Shown piece after piece: positions 1 through 8,502 of a DNA stretch of 64,000 nt. The notes below the pieces were generated by a model. The model did no database searches, was not told the DNA's origin, and saw only the letters and a program-made list of their open reading frames with translations. Source of the DNA: Pseudosporangium ferrugineum. Lineage in GTDB: Bacteria; Actinomycetota; Actinomycetes; Mycobacteriales; Micromonosporaceae. A program made the position numbers and the translations under genes. Position 1 is the first letter of the stretch; every line of letters starts with the position of its first letter. Where the stretch lies: contig NZ_PVZG01000002.1 in NCBI RefSeq assembly GCF_003002065.1, forward strand, positions 620,001-684,000, in the 5' to 3' direction.

Positions 1-146
1 CCGCCGGCGCCCGGAAGCTGAGCGATGTGGTCGAGGCCAAGCGCGGTCCGAGTCGTGGCACGCGGATGCTGCGCAAGGGGGCCGACACGCTGCAGGGGCA
101 GTTCGGGCGGCAGAAGAAGCGCCGCCGGTTCGCTTTCGGGCGCTGA
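1..146 (+). CDS. C-terminal end of an unrecognised protein (5' end outside window)
   Basis: An open frame runs from the window edge (first full codon at base 3) to TGA at 144-146 and gives about 47 residues. The tail is strongly basic and ends in a cluster QKKRRRFAFGR, as seen in nucleic-acid-binding or membrane-proximal tails, but no family is recognisable from this fragment. Codon use (GC-rich third positions) fits a real coding end. A competing overlapping frame in the same stretch is less convincing because it runs on into the next promoter region. Confidence 0.5.
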   Translation, partial: AGARKLSDVVEAKRGPSRGTRMLRKGADTLQGQFGRQKKRRRFAFGR

Positions 147-242
147 CGCTCGGGCCGTGATCGCTGAGGGGCCGGGTGAGTTACGGCGGGGCTCGTCCGG
201 GTACACCGGGCACGCATCAGTGTCGTGGTGAGGAGTGCCGGC

Positions 243-1709
243 GTGTCGGTCATGCGGACCAAGCCCCTTGAGGATGTCATTGCTCAAGGGGATGACGATG
301 ATGGCGGCCGGGGGCTGCGGCGCCGGCTGGGTCCGCTCGACCTCATGGGTTTCGGGATCGGGATCGTCATCGGTACGGGGATCTTCACGCTGACCGGCAT
401 CGAGGCTCGCGATCATGCCGGGCCCGCCGTCATCGTCTCGTTCGCGCTCGCCGGGGTCGCCAGCCTGCTGGCCGCCCTCTGCTACGCGGAGCTGGCCTCC
501 AGCGTGCCCACCGCCGGCAGTGCCTACACGTACGCGTACGCGACCATGGGTGAGATCATCGCCTGGATCATCGGGTGGGATCTGGTGCTCGAGTTCGCGC
601 TCGGGGCTGCCGTGGTGGCGCGGGGGTGGTCCGGGTATCTCGCCGAGTTGTTCGACCTGCCGGGGGCGGTCTTCGGCGAGGGCAGCACCGTCAACGTCGG
701 CGCCACCGTGATCACGTTGGTGCTCGGGGGCGTGGCCACCGCAGGGATCCGGCAGTCGTCGCGGGTCACCAATGTGCTCGTCGTCGTCAAGATCGCCATC
801 TGTCTGTTCGTCGTGGTGGCCGGGGCGTTCTTCCTCAAGGCGGCGAACCTGACGCCGTTCGTGCCGCCCGCGCAGCCCGTCGAGGGCGGGGAGGCCGGGC
901 TGACCCGGCCGCTGTCGCAGGTGCTCTTCGGGCTCGAGCCGTCGGCGTTCGGCGTGGCGGGGGTGCTGACCGCCGCCGCGGTCGTGTTCTTCGCGTACAC
1001 CGGGTTCGAGGCCGTCGCCAACCTGGGGGAGGAGACGCGGCGGCCACGACGGGATCTGCCGTTGGGCCTCTTCGGGACGCTGGCGGTGTCCGCCCTGCTC
1101 TACGTGCTCGTCTCGTTCGTGGTCGTCGGCATGGTCGACTACCGGGAGATCGATCCGGGGGCGCCGATCGCGTCGGCGTTCTCGGCCGTCGGGGCCGGGT
1201 GGGCCTCCTCGCTCGTCTCGATCGCCGCGGTCGCCGGCCTCACCAGCGTGATCCTGGTCGACATCGTCGCCATCGGGCGGATCGGGTTCGCCATGTCGCG
1301 CGACGGCCTGCTGCCGGCGAAGGCGGGCGCCGTGCACCCCCGCTGGGGTACGCCGTACCGGACCACGCTCGCCGTGACCCTCGGGGTCGCGCTGCTTGCC
1401 GGGTTCGTGCCGCTGTCCTCGCTCGCCAACCTGGTCAGCATCGGCACGTTGTTCGCGTTCGTGATCGTGTCGGTCGCCGTACCGATTCTGCGGCGCACGC
1501 GGCCCGGGATGGAACGGCCGTTCCGGGTGCCGTTCTCGCCGGTGGTGCCGGCGTTGTCGGCGCTGGCCTGCCTCTACCTCATGACCAACCTGTCGGTGGA
1601 GACCTGGTTGCGTTTCCTCGCCTGGATGGCGGCCGGGCTCGCGATCTATGCCGGGTACGGCCGCCGCCGCAGCCGGATGGCCCGCAGGGAACTCGACCCC
1701 GCGAACTGA
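243..1709 (+). CDS. APC-family amino acid permease
   Basis: A 488-residue polytopic membrane protein of the amino acid-polyamine-organocation superfamily, closest in pattern to cationic amino acid transporters. After an acidic N-terminal stretch, residues about 30-60 carry the family signature GFGIGIVIGTGIF with the unwound glycine helix of TM1. Roughly twelve hydrophobic segments follow, including the TM6-type FFAYTGFEAVANLGEE motif near residue 255. I chose GTG at 243 because GAGGAG-like bases at 230-235 sit 7 nt upstream; GTG 225 or ATG 252 are alternatives. It stands alone, followed by a long non-coding G-rich spacer. The substrate cannot be told from sequence. Confidence 0.9.
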   Translation: MSVMRTKPLEDVIAQGDDDDGGRGLRRRLGPLDLMGFGIGIVIGTGIFTLTGIEARDHAGPAVIVSFALAGVASLLAALCYAELASSVPTAGSAYTYAYATMGEIIAWIIGWDLVLEFALGAAVVARGWSGYLAELFDLPGAVFGEGSTVNVGATVITLVLGGVATAGIRQSSRVTNVLVVVKIAICLFVVVAGAFFLKAANLTPFVPPAQPVEGGEAGLTRPLSQVLFGLEPSAFGVAGVLTAAAVVFFAYTGFEAVANLGEETRRPRRDLPLGLFGTLAVSALLYVLVSFVVVGMVDYREIDPGAPIASAFSAVGAGWASSLVSIAAVAGLTSVILVDIVAIGRIGFAMSRDGLLPAKAGAVHPRWGTPYRTTLAVTLGVALLAGFVPLSSLANLVSIGTLFAFVIVSVAVPILRRTRPGMERPFRVPFSPVVPALSALACLYLMTNLSVETWLRFLAWMAAGLAIYAGYGRRRSRMARRELDPAN

Positions 1710-1748
1710 CCCCCGGCGCGCCGAAGCTGGTCATGGCTGGCTGGCGGT

Positions 1749-1890
1749 GGCGGTTGTCGTGGGCGGAGCGGGACGGCTCGACCGCGGTGGGGCGGTTGTC
1801 GTGGGCGGAGCGGGGTGGCCCGGTGGGCGGTTGTCGTGGGCTGAGCCGGGTGGCCCGGCCGTGGCGGGGCGATTGTCGGGGGCGGGGCGG
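1749..1890 (+). repeat. Imperfect direct repeats, unit GGCGGTTGTCGTGGGC(G/T)GAGC
   Basis: Three close copies begin near 1749, 1791 and 1826, and a degraded fourth begins near 1863. They lie in the 349-base gap between the permease stop (1709) and the convergent gene end (2059). The copies are 35-42 bases apart, so this is a diverged tandem array rather than simple low-complexity sequence. Together with the next repeat this accounts for most of the gap; no gene is supported there. Confidence 0.75.
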
Positions 1891-2003
1891 GAGGCCGGTC
1901 AGGGGGACCGGTCCCGGCGGTCGGTCCCCGCGGATCGGAGCTGGGCCGGGCCGGTGGGGCCGGGCCGGTGGGGCTGGGCGGCGGGGCCCGGGACGGCGGG
2001 GCT

Positions 2004-2057
2004 GGGACGGTGGGGCCCGGGACGGTGGGGCCCGGGACGGTGGGGCCCGGGACGGGG
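2004..2057 (+). repeat. 15-bp tandem repeat GGGACGGTGGGGCCC
   Basis: Three exact copies of the 15-mer lie at 2004-2018, 2019-2033 and 2034-2048, with a partial fourth to about 2057 and degenerate copies upstream from about 1988. Each unit contains the palindrome GGGCCC at its junction and a run of G, so the array could stall polymerase or act as a terminator between the convergent genes ending at 1709 and 2059. The copy number is likely variable between strains (inference). Confidence 0.85.
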
Positions 2058-2058
2058 G

Positions 2059-3258
2059 TCAGTCGGTGTCGGTGCGGTAGCCGGACGGCGCGGACAGGTC
2101 GATCCGCCAGCTCTGGACGCCCGTGCTGTCCACGAGTTCCACGTGGCTGATCTCCACCGCTCGCCGCGGGGCCGGGACGCCGCCCGCCGGGACGCCGTCG
2201 GGGGCGGTCAGGACGGTGATCTCGTCCCAGGCCGGTGGGGCGAGGCCCGCGCCCTGCTCGTACGGGGGGTCCCACTCGTCCGGGAGCTCCGACAGCGCCG
2301 CGCGCAGGGCCTCGCGGGCCGGTTCGTCGGTGCGGGTGGCCGGGTCGAGGGGGGTCACGTACGCCGCGAGGGCCGCGGTCAGGCCGGCTGTGCGGCGGAG
2401 GGCGTCGTCGCAGGCCGGGAGGGTGGCGATGCGGTTGACCGGGGCGTCGGCGTGGCACAGGAGCACGAGGCGGCCGAGGAGGCCCGCGCGGGGCAGGCCC
2501 GTGAGGTGCAGGGGCTCGGCGGCGAACGGGAAGCCGTGGCTGCGCAGGTCCGCGGTCAGGGCCTCGCGCAGGGCCTGGTCGGCGGGGGCCGCCAGCAGGT
2601 CGGCCAGCGCCTGGCGGAGGTCCTGCCGGGCCAGGACCTCGTCGAGGCCGGTGCGCGACATGCCGGGGCGGGCCACGAAGCGGTTGATCGTGACGGTGTC
2701 CGGCGTGGCCGGTGCCCGTACGCCGGCGACCCTGATCCTGCGGTCCACGGCCGTGAGCAGGTCCGCCCGGCGGCCTTCCGGATCGAGCGACGACGTCTCC
2801 CAGTCGTCGCCGAGGTCGAGGTCGGCGGCGGCCGGGCCGAACGGGTCACCCGCGAGGGTGACGCGGGGCGTGATCACCGCGGGGCCGCCGGGCCCCGCCA
2901 CCAGCTCGGCGCTGATGTCGGCGAGCGGGCGGATCAGGGAGCGGAGGATCTGTTCGCGGACCGCGGGCAGCTCGCGGTCGGTGACGGCGGCCAGGAAGAA
3001 CGGCCACAGCAGGAACGGCACGGGTTCGCCGGTGACGATGCGGCGCCACTCGGCGTCGGCGTCCTGGAACGCGCCCGCGGTGGCCGCCTCCGGCGAGATC
3101 TCCTCCGAGCGCCAGAACTCGTCGGTGGTGTCACCCGCGCCGTGGTCGGCGACCGTGCGGTGCAGCAGCAACCAGCCCGCGGCGGGGCCGTGCGGCACCC
3201 ACACGAACCGTGTCGTGACCGTTCTGGACCCGTCCGTTGATCCGTCGCCCCGGCTCAT
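2059..3258 (-). CDS. Uncharacterised 399-residue soluble protein
   Basis: I do not recognise this protein. It has no signal peptide, membrane span or clear catalytic motif. The composition is mixed alpha/beta with many Asp/Glu, and aromatic clusters lie near the start (FVWVPHGPAAGWLLLHRT, EPVPFLLWPFFLAAV). ATG at 3258 is preceded by an excellent AGGAGG five bases upstream. It is transcribed toward the repeat array, and its promoter faces away from the CBS gene at 3442. Codon use is uniform and the frame is intact over 1.2 kb, so it is a real gene. Confidence 0.75.
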   Translation of the reverse strand: MSRGDGSTDGSRTVTTRFVWVPHGPAAGWLLLHRTVADHGAGDTTDEFWRSEEISPEAATAGAFQDADAEWRRIVTGEPVPFLLWPFFLAAVTDRELPAVREQILRSLIRPLADISAELVAGPGGPAVITPRVTLAGDPFGPAAADLDLGDDWETSSLDPEGRRADLLTAVDRRIRVAGVRAPATPDTVTINRFVARPGMSRTGLDEVLARQDLRQALADLLAAPADQALREALTADLRSHGFPFAAEPLHLTGLPRAGLLGRLVLLCHADAPVNRIATLPACDDALRRTAGLTAALAAYVTPLDPATRTDEPAREALRAALSELPDEWDPPYEQGAGLAPPAWDEITVLTAPDGVPAGGVPAPRRAVEISHVELVDSTGVQSWRIDLSAPSGYRTDTD

Positions 3259-3398
3259 CCGGCCTCCTCGGGGAGTCGCTCATCGAAGCAACTTAGCGCC
3301 GCCGGGCGGCCCCGTCACCGCCTGCGACCGTACAGATGAATGTTGATCTCTGCGAACCCGGTGGGGTCAAAGGCTCGGACGAGAGCGTTCTCCCGTTC

Positions 3399-3404
3399 TA
3401 GGGT
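3399..3404 (+). promoter_or_regulatory. -10 element TAGGGT upstream of the CBS gene
   Basis: TAGGGT fits the actinobacterial TANNNT -10 consensus and lies 37 bases before the ATG at 3442, leaving room for a short leader with a GGGAG ribosome site at 3432-3436. No convincing -35 hexamer and no DosR-like box are present. Confidence 0.4.
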
Positions 3405-3441
3405 GGTGCATCCGGAACTTCCGCTGGACCCGGGAGAACAC

Positions 3442-3879
3442 ATGCGTATCAGCGACGTACTGCGCGACAAGGGCGACCGAGTCGTGACCGTGACCCCCGA
3501 CCACACCGTCCAGGAACTGCTCGCCACCCTCGCCCGGCACCGGATCGGCGCCGCGGTCGTGTCCGCCGACGGCGCGACGGTCGAGGGCATCGTCAGCGAG
3601 CGCGACATCGTCCGCAGCCTGGCCGCGCGCGGAGCCGCCGTGCTCGCCGAGGCCGTCTCCGCCATCCACACGGCCGAGGTGCGCACCGTCGGGCCCGAGG
3701 CCGACGTGGCCGAGGTGGAGCGGCTGATGACCGAGCACCGCTTCCGGCACGTGCCGGTGGTGGCGGACGGGCGGCTGGCCGGCATCGTCAGCATCGGCGA
3801 CGTGGTGAAGAAGCGGATCACCGAGCTGGAGGTGCAGACGACGGCGCTCAGCGGCTACATCACCGGGGAGCGCGCGTGA
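3442..3879 (+). CDS. CBS-domain pair protein
   Basis: A 145-residue cytoplasmic protein made almost entirely of one Bateman module. CBS1 covers about residues 8-60 (VVTVTPDHTVQELLATLARHRIGAAVV, then GIVSERDIVRSL) and CBS2 about 72-128 (VGPEADVAEVERLMTEHRFRHVPVV, then GIVSIGDVV). Such stand-alone pairs bind adenosine nucleotides and act as energy sensors; the ligand here is unknown. The start is ATG 3442 with GGGAG five bases upstream. It resembles M. tuberculosis hypoxic response protein 1 in layout, but lacks the DosR-like box found at the main island. Confidence 0.88.
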   Translation: MRISDVLRDKGDRVVTVTPDHTVQELLATLARHRIGAAVVSADGATVEGIVSERDIVRSLAARGAAVLAEAVSAIHTAEVRTVGPEADVAEVERLMTEHRFRHVPVVADGRLAGIVSIGDVVKKRITELEVQTTALSGYITGERA

Positions 3880-3885
3880 CCCGGA

Positions 3886-3925
3886 GCGGCGCGGCCCGGC
3901 GACGGTAGCCGGCGGGCCGCGCCGC
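3886..3925 (+). terminator. Hairpin terminator after CBS gene
   Basis: The perfect 13-bp inverted repeat GCGGCGCGGCCCG / CGGGCCGCGCCGC has a 14-base loop and starts 6 bases after the stop codon. There is no U tract, as is usual for high-GC actinomycete terminators. Confidence 0.6.
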
Positions 3926-4111
3926 GGCGATGCGGGACGGCTCCGGTTCGCCCGCCGGCCGGAGGGGCAACGGCGGCGGCAGCCCGCACGGTGGCGTCCT
4001 TCTGGGACCGGTTGTCAAGCTCCGGGGGAGGGAATCCGTGGCTCCCGAAGTCCCGACGGGTGGCGAATCCGGCAGGGTTGGCGCCGATCGGCCCCGGGTA
4101 GGCGTGCTGCC

Positions 4112-5494
4112 GTGACGGACTTCAAGGACGCGGGTGCGCCCGCCGCCACCCGGGTGGTCTGCGCCGACAGCCTCGGTGCCGCCATGCTGCGGGCCACGGC
4201 CCGGGCGGTGCGCGGCCGCGACTGCCGGGGACTGGACCGGGTGCCGATGCTGGGGCAGCGGTCCATGGTGCGCGAGGAGCTGCGGCTGGAGGCGCTCGCG
4301 TACGACGCCGTCGAGGAGGCGCTGCCGGTCGCCCTCGCGGCGCGGCTCGACGCCGATGCCGTCGCCTCGTGGATCGCCGGGCACTACCCGGCGGAGGCGT
4401 ACCCGGCGGTGGTCCTCGGGTCGCCGCACGGCGGGGCCGCCCACCTGTGCGCCGCCCTCGGCGCGCCCTGGCTGCCCGACGGCTTCACGGTCACCGTGCC
4501 GTGGCCCGGCGGGTCGGTCGGCGACTGGGAGGGCGCCATGGACTGGGGCTCGATCATCGCGGACGCCATCGTCGCGGCCAACCCGGACGTGACCGTACGC
4601 CAGGTGCACGACCCGGTGCAGCGCGGCTCGCTGTGCGGCACCACCGTCACGCTGCACGTGCGGTGGCGGCGGCTGCCGGCCGCGTACCGTGGCTTCCTGC
4701 ACACCCGGCTCGAGCCGGGCGCCGCCGCCCTCGTCGTCCGCGACGTGCGCACCTGGCCGGTGCTCGACCTCGCCCCCGGGCACAGCTTCCAGCTCGGCAG
4801 CCCGGTCAGCGGCTGGACCGCCGAGGACTACTCACTGGACAATCCGGCCTTCCGCCGGACGCTCGCCGGCCTGGAGGAGACCCGCTGGGCGGCGCCGTAC
4901 CCGGACGTGCCGCAGGGCCCGGCCGAGCTGTCGGGGGAGGCGGACTTCGGCGCCGACCTGCGCCGCTGCGCCACCGCGCCGGTGCGGATCCGGTACGCCC
5001 GCCCACCCGCGCTGAGCACGTTCGTGGCGGGGCTCTACCGGCGCTGGCTGGCGGACGAGCGCGGTGGCGGCGAGCACTGCGTCATCGGCTGCGGCGCGCT
5101 GCTCGATCCGTGGCTGACCCTGGCCGCCGGGCTGGTGCCGTACTGGCTGGAGGCCGCCACCCGGCAGTCCGTGGACGCCACGGAATGGTGGCTGGCCGGC
5201 AGCGAGGGCTTCGACACCATCACGGTGCTGCCGCAGCCGCCGGGATCGCGGTCGGAGGCGTACGCGCCCGCCGGCCAGTGGCGCTCGGTGGCCTCCTTCG
5301 CCCGCCTCCGCCCGCACCTGGACTCGATGACGTTCAGCCACTACCCGCAGTTCCCGCTGCCGACCGCGCAGGCGTCCGCGGTGCTCGCCACGGCGACGCC
5401 GGTCGGGGCCGTACCGCCGCCGAAGCTGACCGCCGACGAGGTGCTGACGTCGCTGCGGACGACCGGCGCCGCGCTGGGGCTTCTGGTCAGCTGA
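4112..5494 (+). CDS. Uncharacterised 460-residue protein
   Basis: I do not recognise the family. It is soluble, with no signal peptide or membrane span. It contains a GSPHGGAAHLCAALGAPWLPDGFTV stretch near residue 104 that could bind a phosphate or nucleotide, several WxxG-type aromatic patches, and a GGGEHCVIGCGALLDPW segment near residue 325. The chosen start is GTG 4112; the ribosome site is weak, and other GTG starts downstream are possible. It is followed 38 bases later by the aldo/keto reductase on the same strand, but a separate promoter lies between them. Confidence 0.7.
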   Translation: MTDFKDAGAPAATRVVCADSLGAAMLRATARAVRGRDCRGLDRVPMLGQRSMVREELRLEALAYDAVEEALPVALAARLDADAVASWIAGHYPAEAYPAVVLGSPHGGAAHLCAALGAPWLPDGFTVTVPWPGGSVGDWEGAMDWGSIIADAIVAANPDVTVRQVHDPVQRGSLCGTTVTLHVRWRRLPAAYRGFLHTRLEPGAAALVVRDVRTWPVLDLAPGHSFQLGSPVSGWTAEDYSLDNPAFRRTLAGLEETRWAAPYPDVPQGPAELSGEADFGADLRRCATAPVRIRYARPPALSTFVAGLYRRWLADERGGGEHCVIGCGALLDPWLTLAAGLVPYWLEAATRQSVDATEWWLAGSEGFDTITVLPQPPGSRSEAYAPAGQWRSVASFARLRPHLDSMTFSHYPQFPLPTAQASAVLATATPVGAVPPPKLTADEVLTSLRTTGAALGLLVS

Positions 5495-5532
5495 CCCCGC
5501 ACCGGGGCGGCTCCCGGCATAGGTTGGGCGGT

Positions 5533-6582
5533 ATGGAATATCGCCAGCTCGGCCGCTCCGGCCTCAGAGTCTCCGTCCTGACCATGGGCACCATGACCTT
5601 CGGCGGCACGGGCAAGTTCGCCGTCGTCGGCGACACCGGCGTCGCCGAGGCGCGACGCCAGGTCGACCGGTGCCTCGATGCCGGCGTCAACCTCATCGAC
5701 ACCGCGGACGTCTACTCCGGCGGCCTGTCGGAGGAGATCGTCGGGGAGGTCCTCGAGGGCCGCCGCGACGACGTGCTGATCGCCACCAAGGTGCGGATGG
5801 CGATGGGTCCCGGCCCCAACGACGCCGGCCTCTCCCGGCACCACATCGTCGCCGGCTGCGAGGCCAGCCTGCGGCGGCTGCGCACCGACCACATCGACCT
5901 CTACCAGGTGCACGAGTGGGACGGACAGACGCCGCTGGAGGAGACCCTGGAGGCTCTGGACCAGCTGGTGCGCCAGGGCAAGGTGCGCTACGTCGGCGCC
6001 TCCAACTACGCCGGCTGGCAGCTGATGAAGGCCCTCGGGATCGCCGACCGCACCGGCACCCCCCGCTTCGTCAGCCAGCAGATCTACTACTCGCTGCAGG
6101 CCCGCGACGCCGAGTACGAACTGATCCCGGCCGCCGTCGACCAGGGCCTCGGCGTCCTGGTCTGGAGCCCGCTCGCCGGCGGCCTGCTCTCCGGCAGGTA
6201 CCGGCGCGACCAGCGGCCCCCGGCCGGCTCGCGGCAGCTCACCGACTGGAACGAGCCGCCGGTGCACGACCGGGAACGCCTCTACGACACGGTCGAGGTG
6301 CTCGTCTCCATCGGCCGGGACCGTGGCGTGTCCGCGGCCCGGGTGGCACTGGCGTACCTGCTGGGCCGCCCGGCCGTGACGACGCTGGTGGTCGGGGCCC
6401 GCACCGAGGAGCAGCTCGCCGACAACCTGGCCGCCGCGGACCTGGAGCTCACCGCCGAGGAACGGGCGCGGCTGGACGAGGCGAGCGCGCAGCCGCTGCT
6501 GTACCCGTACTGGCATCAGGCCAAGACGTCCGGCGACCGGCTCTCGCCGGCCGACCTCACCCTGCTCGGCCGGCACCTCTGA
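5533..6582 (+). CDS. Aldo/keto reductase
   Basis: A 349-residue NADPH-dependent aldo/keto reductase of the potassium-channel-beta/YghZ-like group, a cytosolic TIM barrel. The catalytic tetrad can be placed: Asp56 and Tyr61 in LIDTADVY, Lys86 in ATKVRM and His127 in YQVHEWD. The cofactor-binding C-terminal part VVGARTEEQLADNLAAADLELTAEE is complete. A TAGGTT -10 element at 5520-5525 ends 7 bases before the ATG, so the mRNA is probably leaderless. The last 26 bases overlap tail-to-tail with the AraC regulator gene on the other strand. The physiological substrate is not predictable. Confidence 0.92.
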   Translation: MEYRQLGRSGLRVSVLTMGTMTFGGTGKFAVVGDTGVAEARRQVDRCLDAGVNLIDTADVYSGGLSEEIVGEVLEGRRDDVLIATKVRMAMGPGPNDAGLSRHHIVAGCEASLRRLRTDHIDLYQVHEWDGQTPLEETLEALDQLVRQGKVRYVGASNYAGWQLMKALGIADRTGTPRFVSQQIYYSLQARDAEYELIPAAVDQGLGVLVWSPLAGGLLSGRYRRDQRPPAGSRQLTDWNEPPVHDRERLYDTVEVLVSIGRDRGVSAARVALAYLLGRPAVTTLVVGARTEEQLADNLAAADLELTAEERARLDEASAQPLLYPYWHQAKTSGDRLSPADLTLLGRHL

Positions 6583-7447
6583 ACCGGCCCGGCGCGGTCC
6601 CGTACGCCCGGCGGAAGGCGTTCGCGAAGGCGTACTCCGTCGAGTAGCCGACCTGGCGGGCGATCGCCGCCAGGGAGGCCTCGGACTCGCGCAGGAGCCG
6701 GGCCGCGCTGCCGAGGCGCCACGTCGTCAGGTACGCCATCGGCGGCGTGCCGACCTGCGCCGTGAAGCGCCGGGTGAGCGCCGCGCGGGACAGGCCCACG
6801 GTGGCGGCGAGGTGGGTGACCGTCCAGCGGGCCGCGGGGTCGGCGTGGATGGTGTGCAGGACCGCCGTGACGGCCGGGTCGCCGACCGCGGGCGGGCCGT
6901 CGGCGTGCCGCCGGTCCAGCCACCGGCGCAGGGCGGTGACCAGCACCAGGTCGAGCACCGCGGGCCGGGTCACCGCGGCGCCCGGCCCGGTGTCGGTGGC
7001 GTTGTCGTCGAGAAGCTGGACGATCGACCGCAGCGCCGCCGTCCCGCCGGGGTCCGGGGTCAGCACGAGCAGGTCCGGCAGCGCCGCCAGGTACGGGTGG
7101 GGCCGCCCCCGGTCCAGCCGGTACGCCCCGCACAGGAACTCGAAGTCGGCGCTGCCGCCGGCCGTCCACGCGGGAGCCGTCACCGCGGGCGGCAGGCCGG
7201 CGAGCTCGCGGGGGGTGGCGCTGAGGCCGTGGTCCGCGCCGGAGGTGACCAGGACGATGTCGCCGGGCGCCAGCGCGACCGGTGGCGCGTCGCGGGCCAG
7301 CAGCCAGCCGGTGCCGCGCAGGACGATGTGGAAGCCGCTGCCGGTCAGGCCGGAGTAGCGCAGCCCCCACGAGCCGGTCAGCCCGAACCGGCGGACCGTG
7401 CCGCGTCCCACCCGCAGGCTCGCGACCGCCTGGCTGATCGTGTCCAC
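6557..7447 (-). CDS. AraC-family transcriptional regulator with N-terminal cupin
   Basis: A 296-residue regulator. Residues about 1-170 form the cupin-type ligand domain (LRGTGWLLARDAPPVALAPGDIVLV), typical of AraC proteins that recognise small effectors. The C-terminal 100 residues hold the double helix-turn-helix (WTVTHLAATVGLSRAALTRRF and SLAAIARQVGYSTEYAFANAF). I start at GTG 7447 (VDTISQAV); a longer frame upstream would overlap the divergent promoter and is not protein-like. It is divergent from the flavoprotein gene at 7551, and two direct repeats 21 bases apart between them are the likely operator. Confidence 0.85.
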   Translation of the reverse strand: MDTISQAVASLRVGRGTVRRFGLTGSWGLRYSGLTGSGFHIVLRGTGWLLARDAPPVALAPGDIVLVTSGADHGLSATPRELAGLPPAVTAPAWTAGGSADFEFLCGAYRLDRGRPHPYLAALPDLLVLTPDPGGTAALRSIVQLLDDNATDTGPGAAVTRPAVLDLVLVTALRRWLDRRHADGPPAVGDPAVTAVLHTIHADPAARWTVTHLAATVGLSRAALTRRFTAQVGTPPMAYLTTWRLGSAARLLRESEASLAAIARQVGYSTEYAFANAFRRAYGTAPGRFRGAGRAG

Positions 7448-7485
7448 GCCGCCGATGCTAGATCCCGCGGAACAGGGCCGGACGA

Positions 7486-7515
7486 TCGCGTATCCGGGTG
7501 AGCCGCTCGCGTATC
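7486..7515. promoter_or_regulatory. Candidate AraC operator: two TCGCGTATC direct repeats
   Basis: TCGCGTATC occurs at 7486-7494 and again at 7507-7515. The start-to-start distance is exactly 21 bases, two helical turns, which is the classic spacing of AraC-family half-sites. The repeats lie in the 103-base gap between the AraC gene (start 7447, minus) and the flavoprotein (start 7551, plus). Confidence 0.6.
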
Positions 7516-7550
7516 GCCGGGGCGGGAGGCGGCTGGTTGGGTCGACGCAC

Positions 7551-8498
7551 ATGAGCGACAACGACAGAAGCGACAGCGGGATCAGGGACTGCCTCGTCGT
7601 GGGCGGGGGCGCGGCGGGGCTGAGCGCGGCGCTCACGCTGGGCCGGGCGCGGCGGGCGACGCTGGTGGTCGACGCCGGCCGGCAGAGCAACCTGGTCGCC
7701 GCGGGGATCGGGGGCCTGCTCGGGCACGACGGGCGGACGCCGGCCGGCTACTACGCCGCGGCGCGGACCGAGCTGGCGGCGTACCCGTCGGTCGAGGTGG
7801 TGGCGGACGAGGTCACCGGCGGCCGGCGCGAGGACGACGGCACGTTCACCGTGACGCTCGGTGGCGGCGGCGTCGGGAGGGCCCGCAGCGTGGTGCTGGC
7901 GCCCGGCATGGAATACCGCCACCCGGCCGTGCCCGGGCTGCGTGAACGCTGGGGCGGGCCGGTCTTCCACTGCCCCTTCTGCCACGGCTGGGAGCTGCGT
8001 GAGCGGCCGATGGGGGTGCTTGCGCGCGGGGCTGTGGGCGTACACGGGGCGTTGAACCTGCGGGCCTGGACCGGCAGGGTGACGTTGCTGACCAACGGCG
8101 CCGGGGTCACCGCCGAGCAGCGCCGGCAGCTGGCCGGCGGCGGGGTCGGCCTGGACGAGCGGCCGATCGCCGCGCTGGACGGGCCGGGCACCGCGCTGCG
8201 GGCCGTGGTGTTCGCCGGCGGCGGGGAGCTGGCGATCGGGGCCCTGCTGGTCAAGGCCACCCTGTACCAGCGGAGTCCGCTGGCCCGGGAGCTGGGGGCG
8301 ACGCTGATCGAGCCGGACGAGATGCTCAGCGTGCAGGCGATCCGGGTGGATGCGATGGGCCGGACCGGGGTGCCGGGGCTCTACGCGGCCGGGGACGCGG
8401 CGACGTCGGTCCCGCCGTCGCTGGCCGCCGCGGTCGCCTCCGGTCATCTCGCCGGTGCCGCCGCCTCCGTGCAGCTCGCGGTGGCCGGACGGCGGTGA
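7551..8498 (+). CDS. Thioredoxin-reductase-like FAD/NAD(P) oxidoreductase
   Basis: A 315-residue flavoprotein of the low-molecular-weight thioredoxin reductase fold. The N-terminal FAD dinucleotide motif is VVGGGAAGLSAALTLGRA (about residues 16-33). A redox-active CPFC motif sits in HCPFCHGWELR near residue 142, and a C-terminal FAD motif GLYAAGDAATSVPPSLAAAVASG is present. The central NADP domain is short and its usual GxGxxA motif is altered (VLARGAVGVHGALNL), so NADPH use is uncertain. Related proteins occur near AraC or Rrf2 regulators and are called thioredoxin reductases or sarcosine-oxidase-like; the partner is unknown. The gene is probably controlled by the divergent AraC protein. Confidence 0.85.
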   Translation: MSDNDRSDSGIRDCLVVGGGAAGLSAALTLGRARRATLVVDAGRQSNLVAAGIGGLLGHDGRTPAGYYAAARTELAAYPSVEVVADEVTGGRREDDGTFTVTLGGGGVGRARSVVLAPGMEYRHPAVPGLRERWGGPVFHCPFCHGWELRERPMGVLARGAVGVHGALNLRAWTGRVTLLTNGAGVTAEQRRQLAGGGVGLDERPIAALDGPGTALRAVVFAGGGELAIGALLVKATLYQRSPLARELGATLIEPDEMLSVQAIRVDAMGRTGVPGLYAAGDAATSVPPSLAAAVASGHLAGAAASVQLAVAGRR

Positions 8499-8502
8499 GG
8501 CG

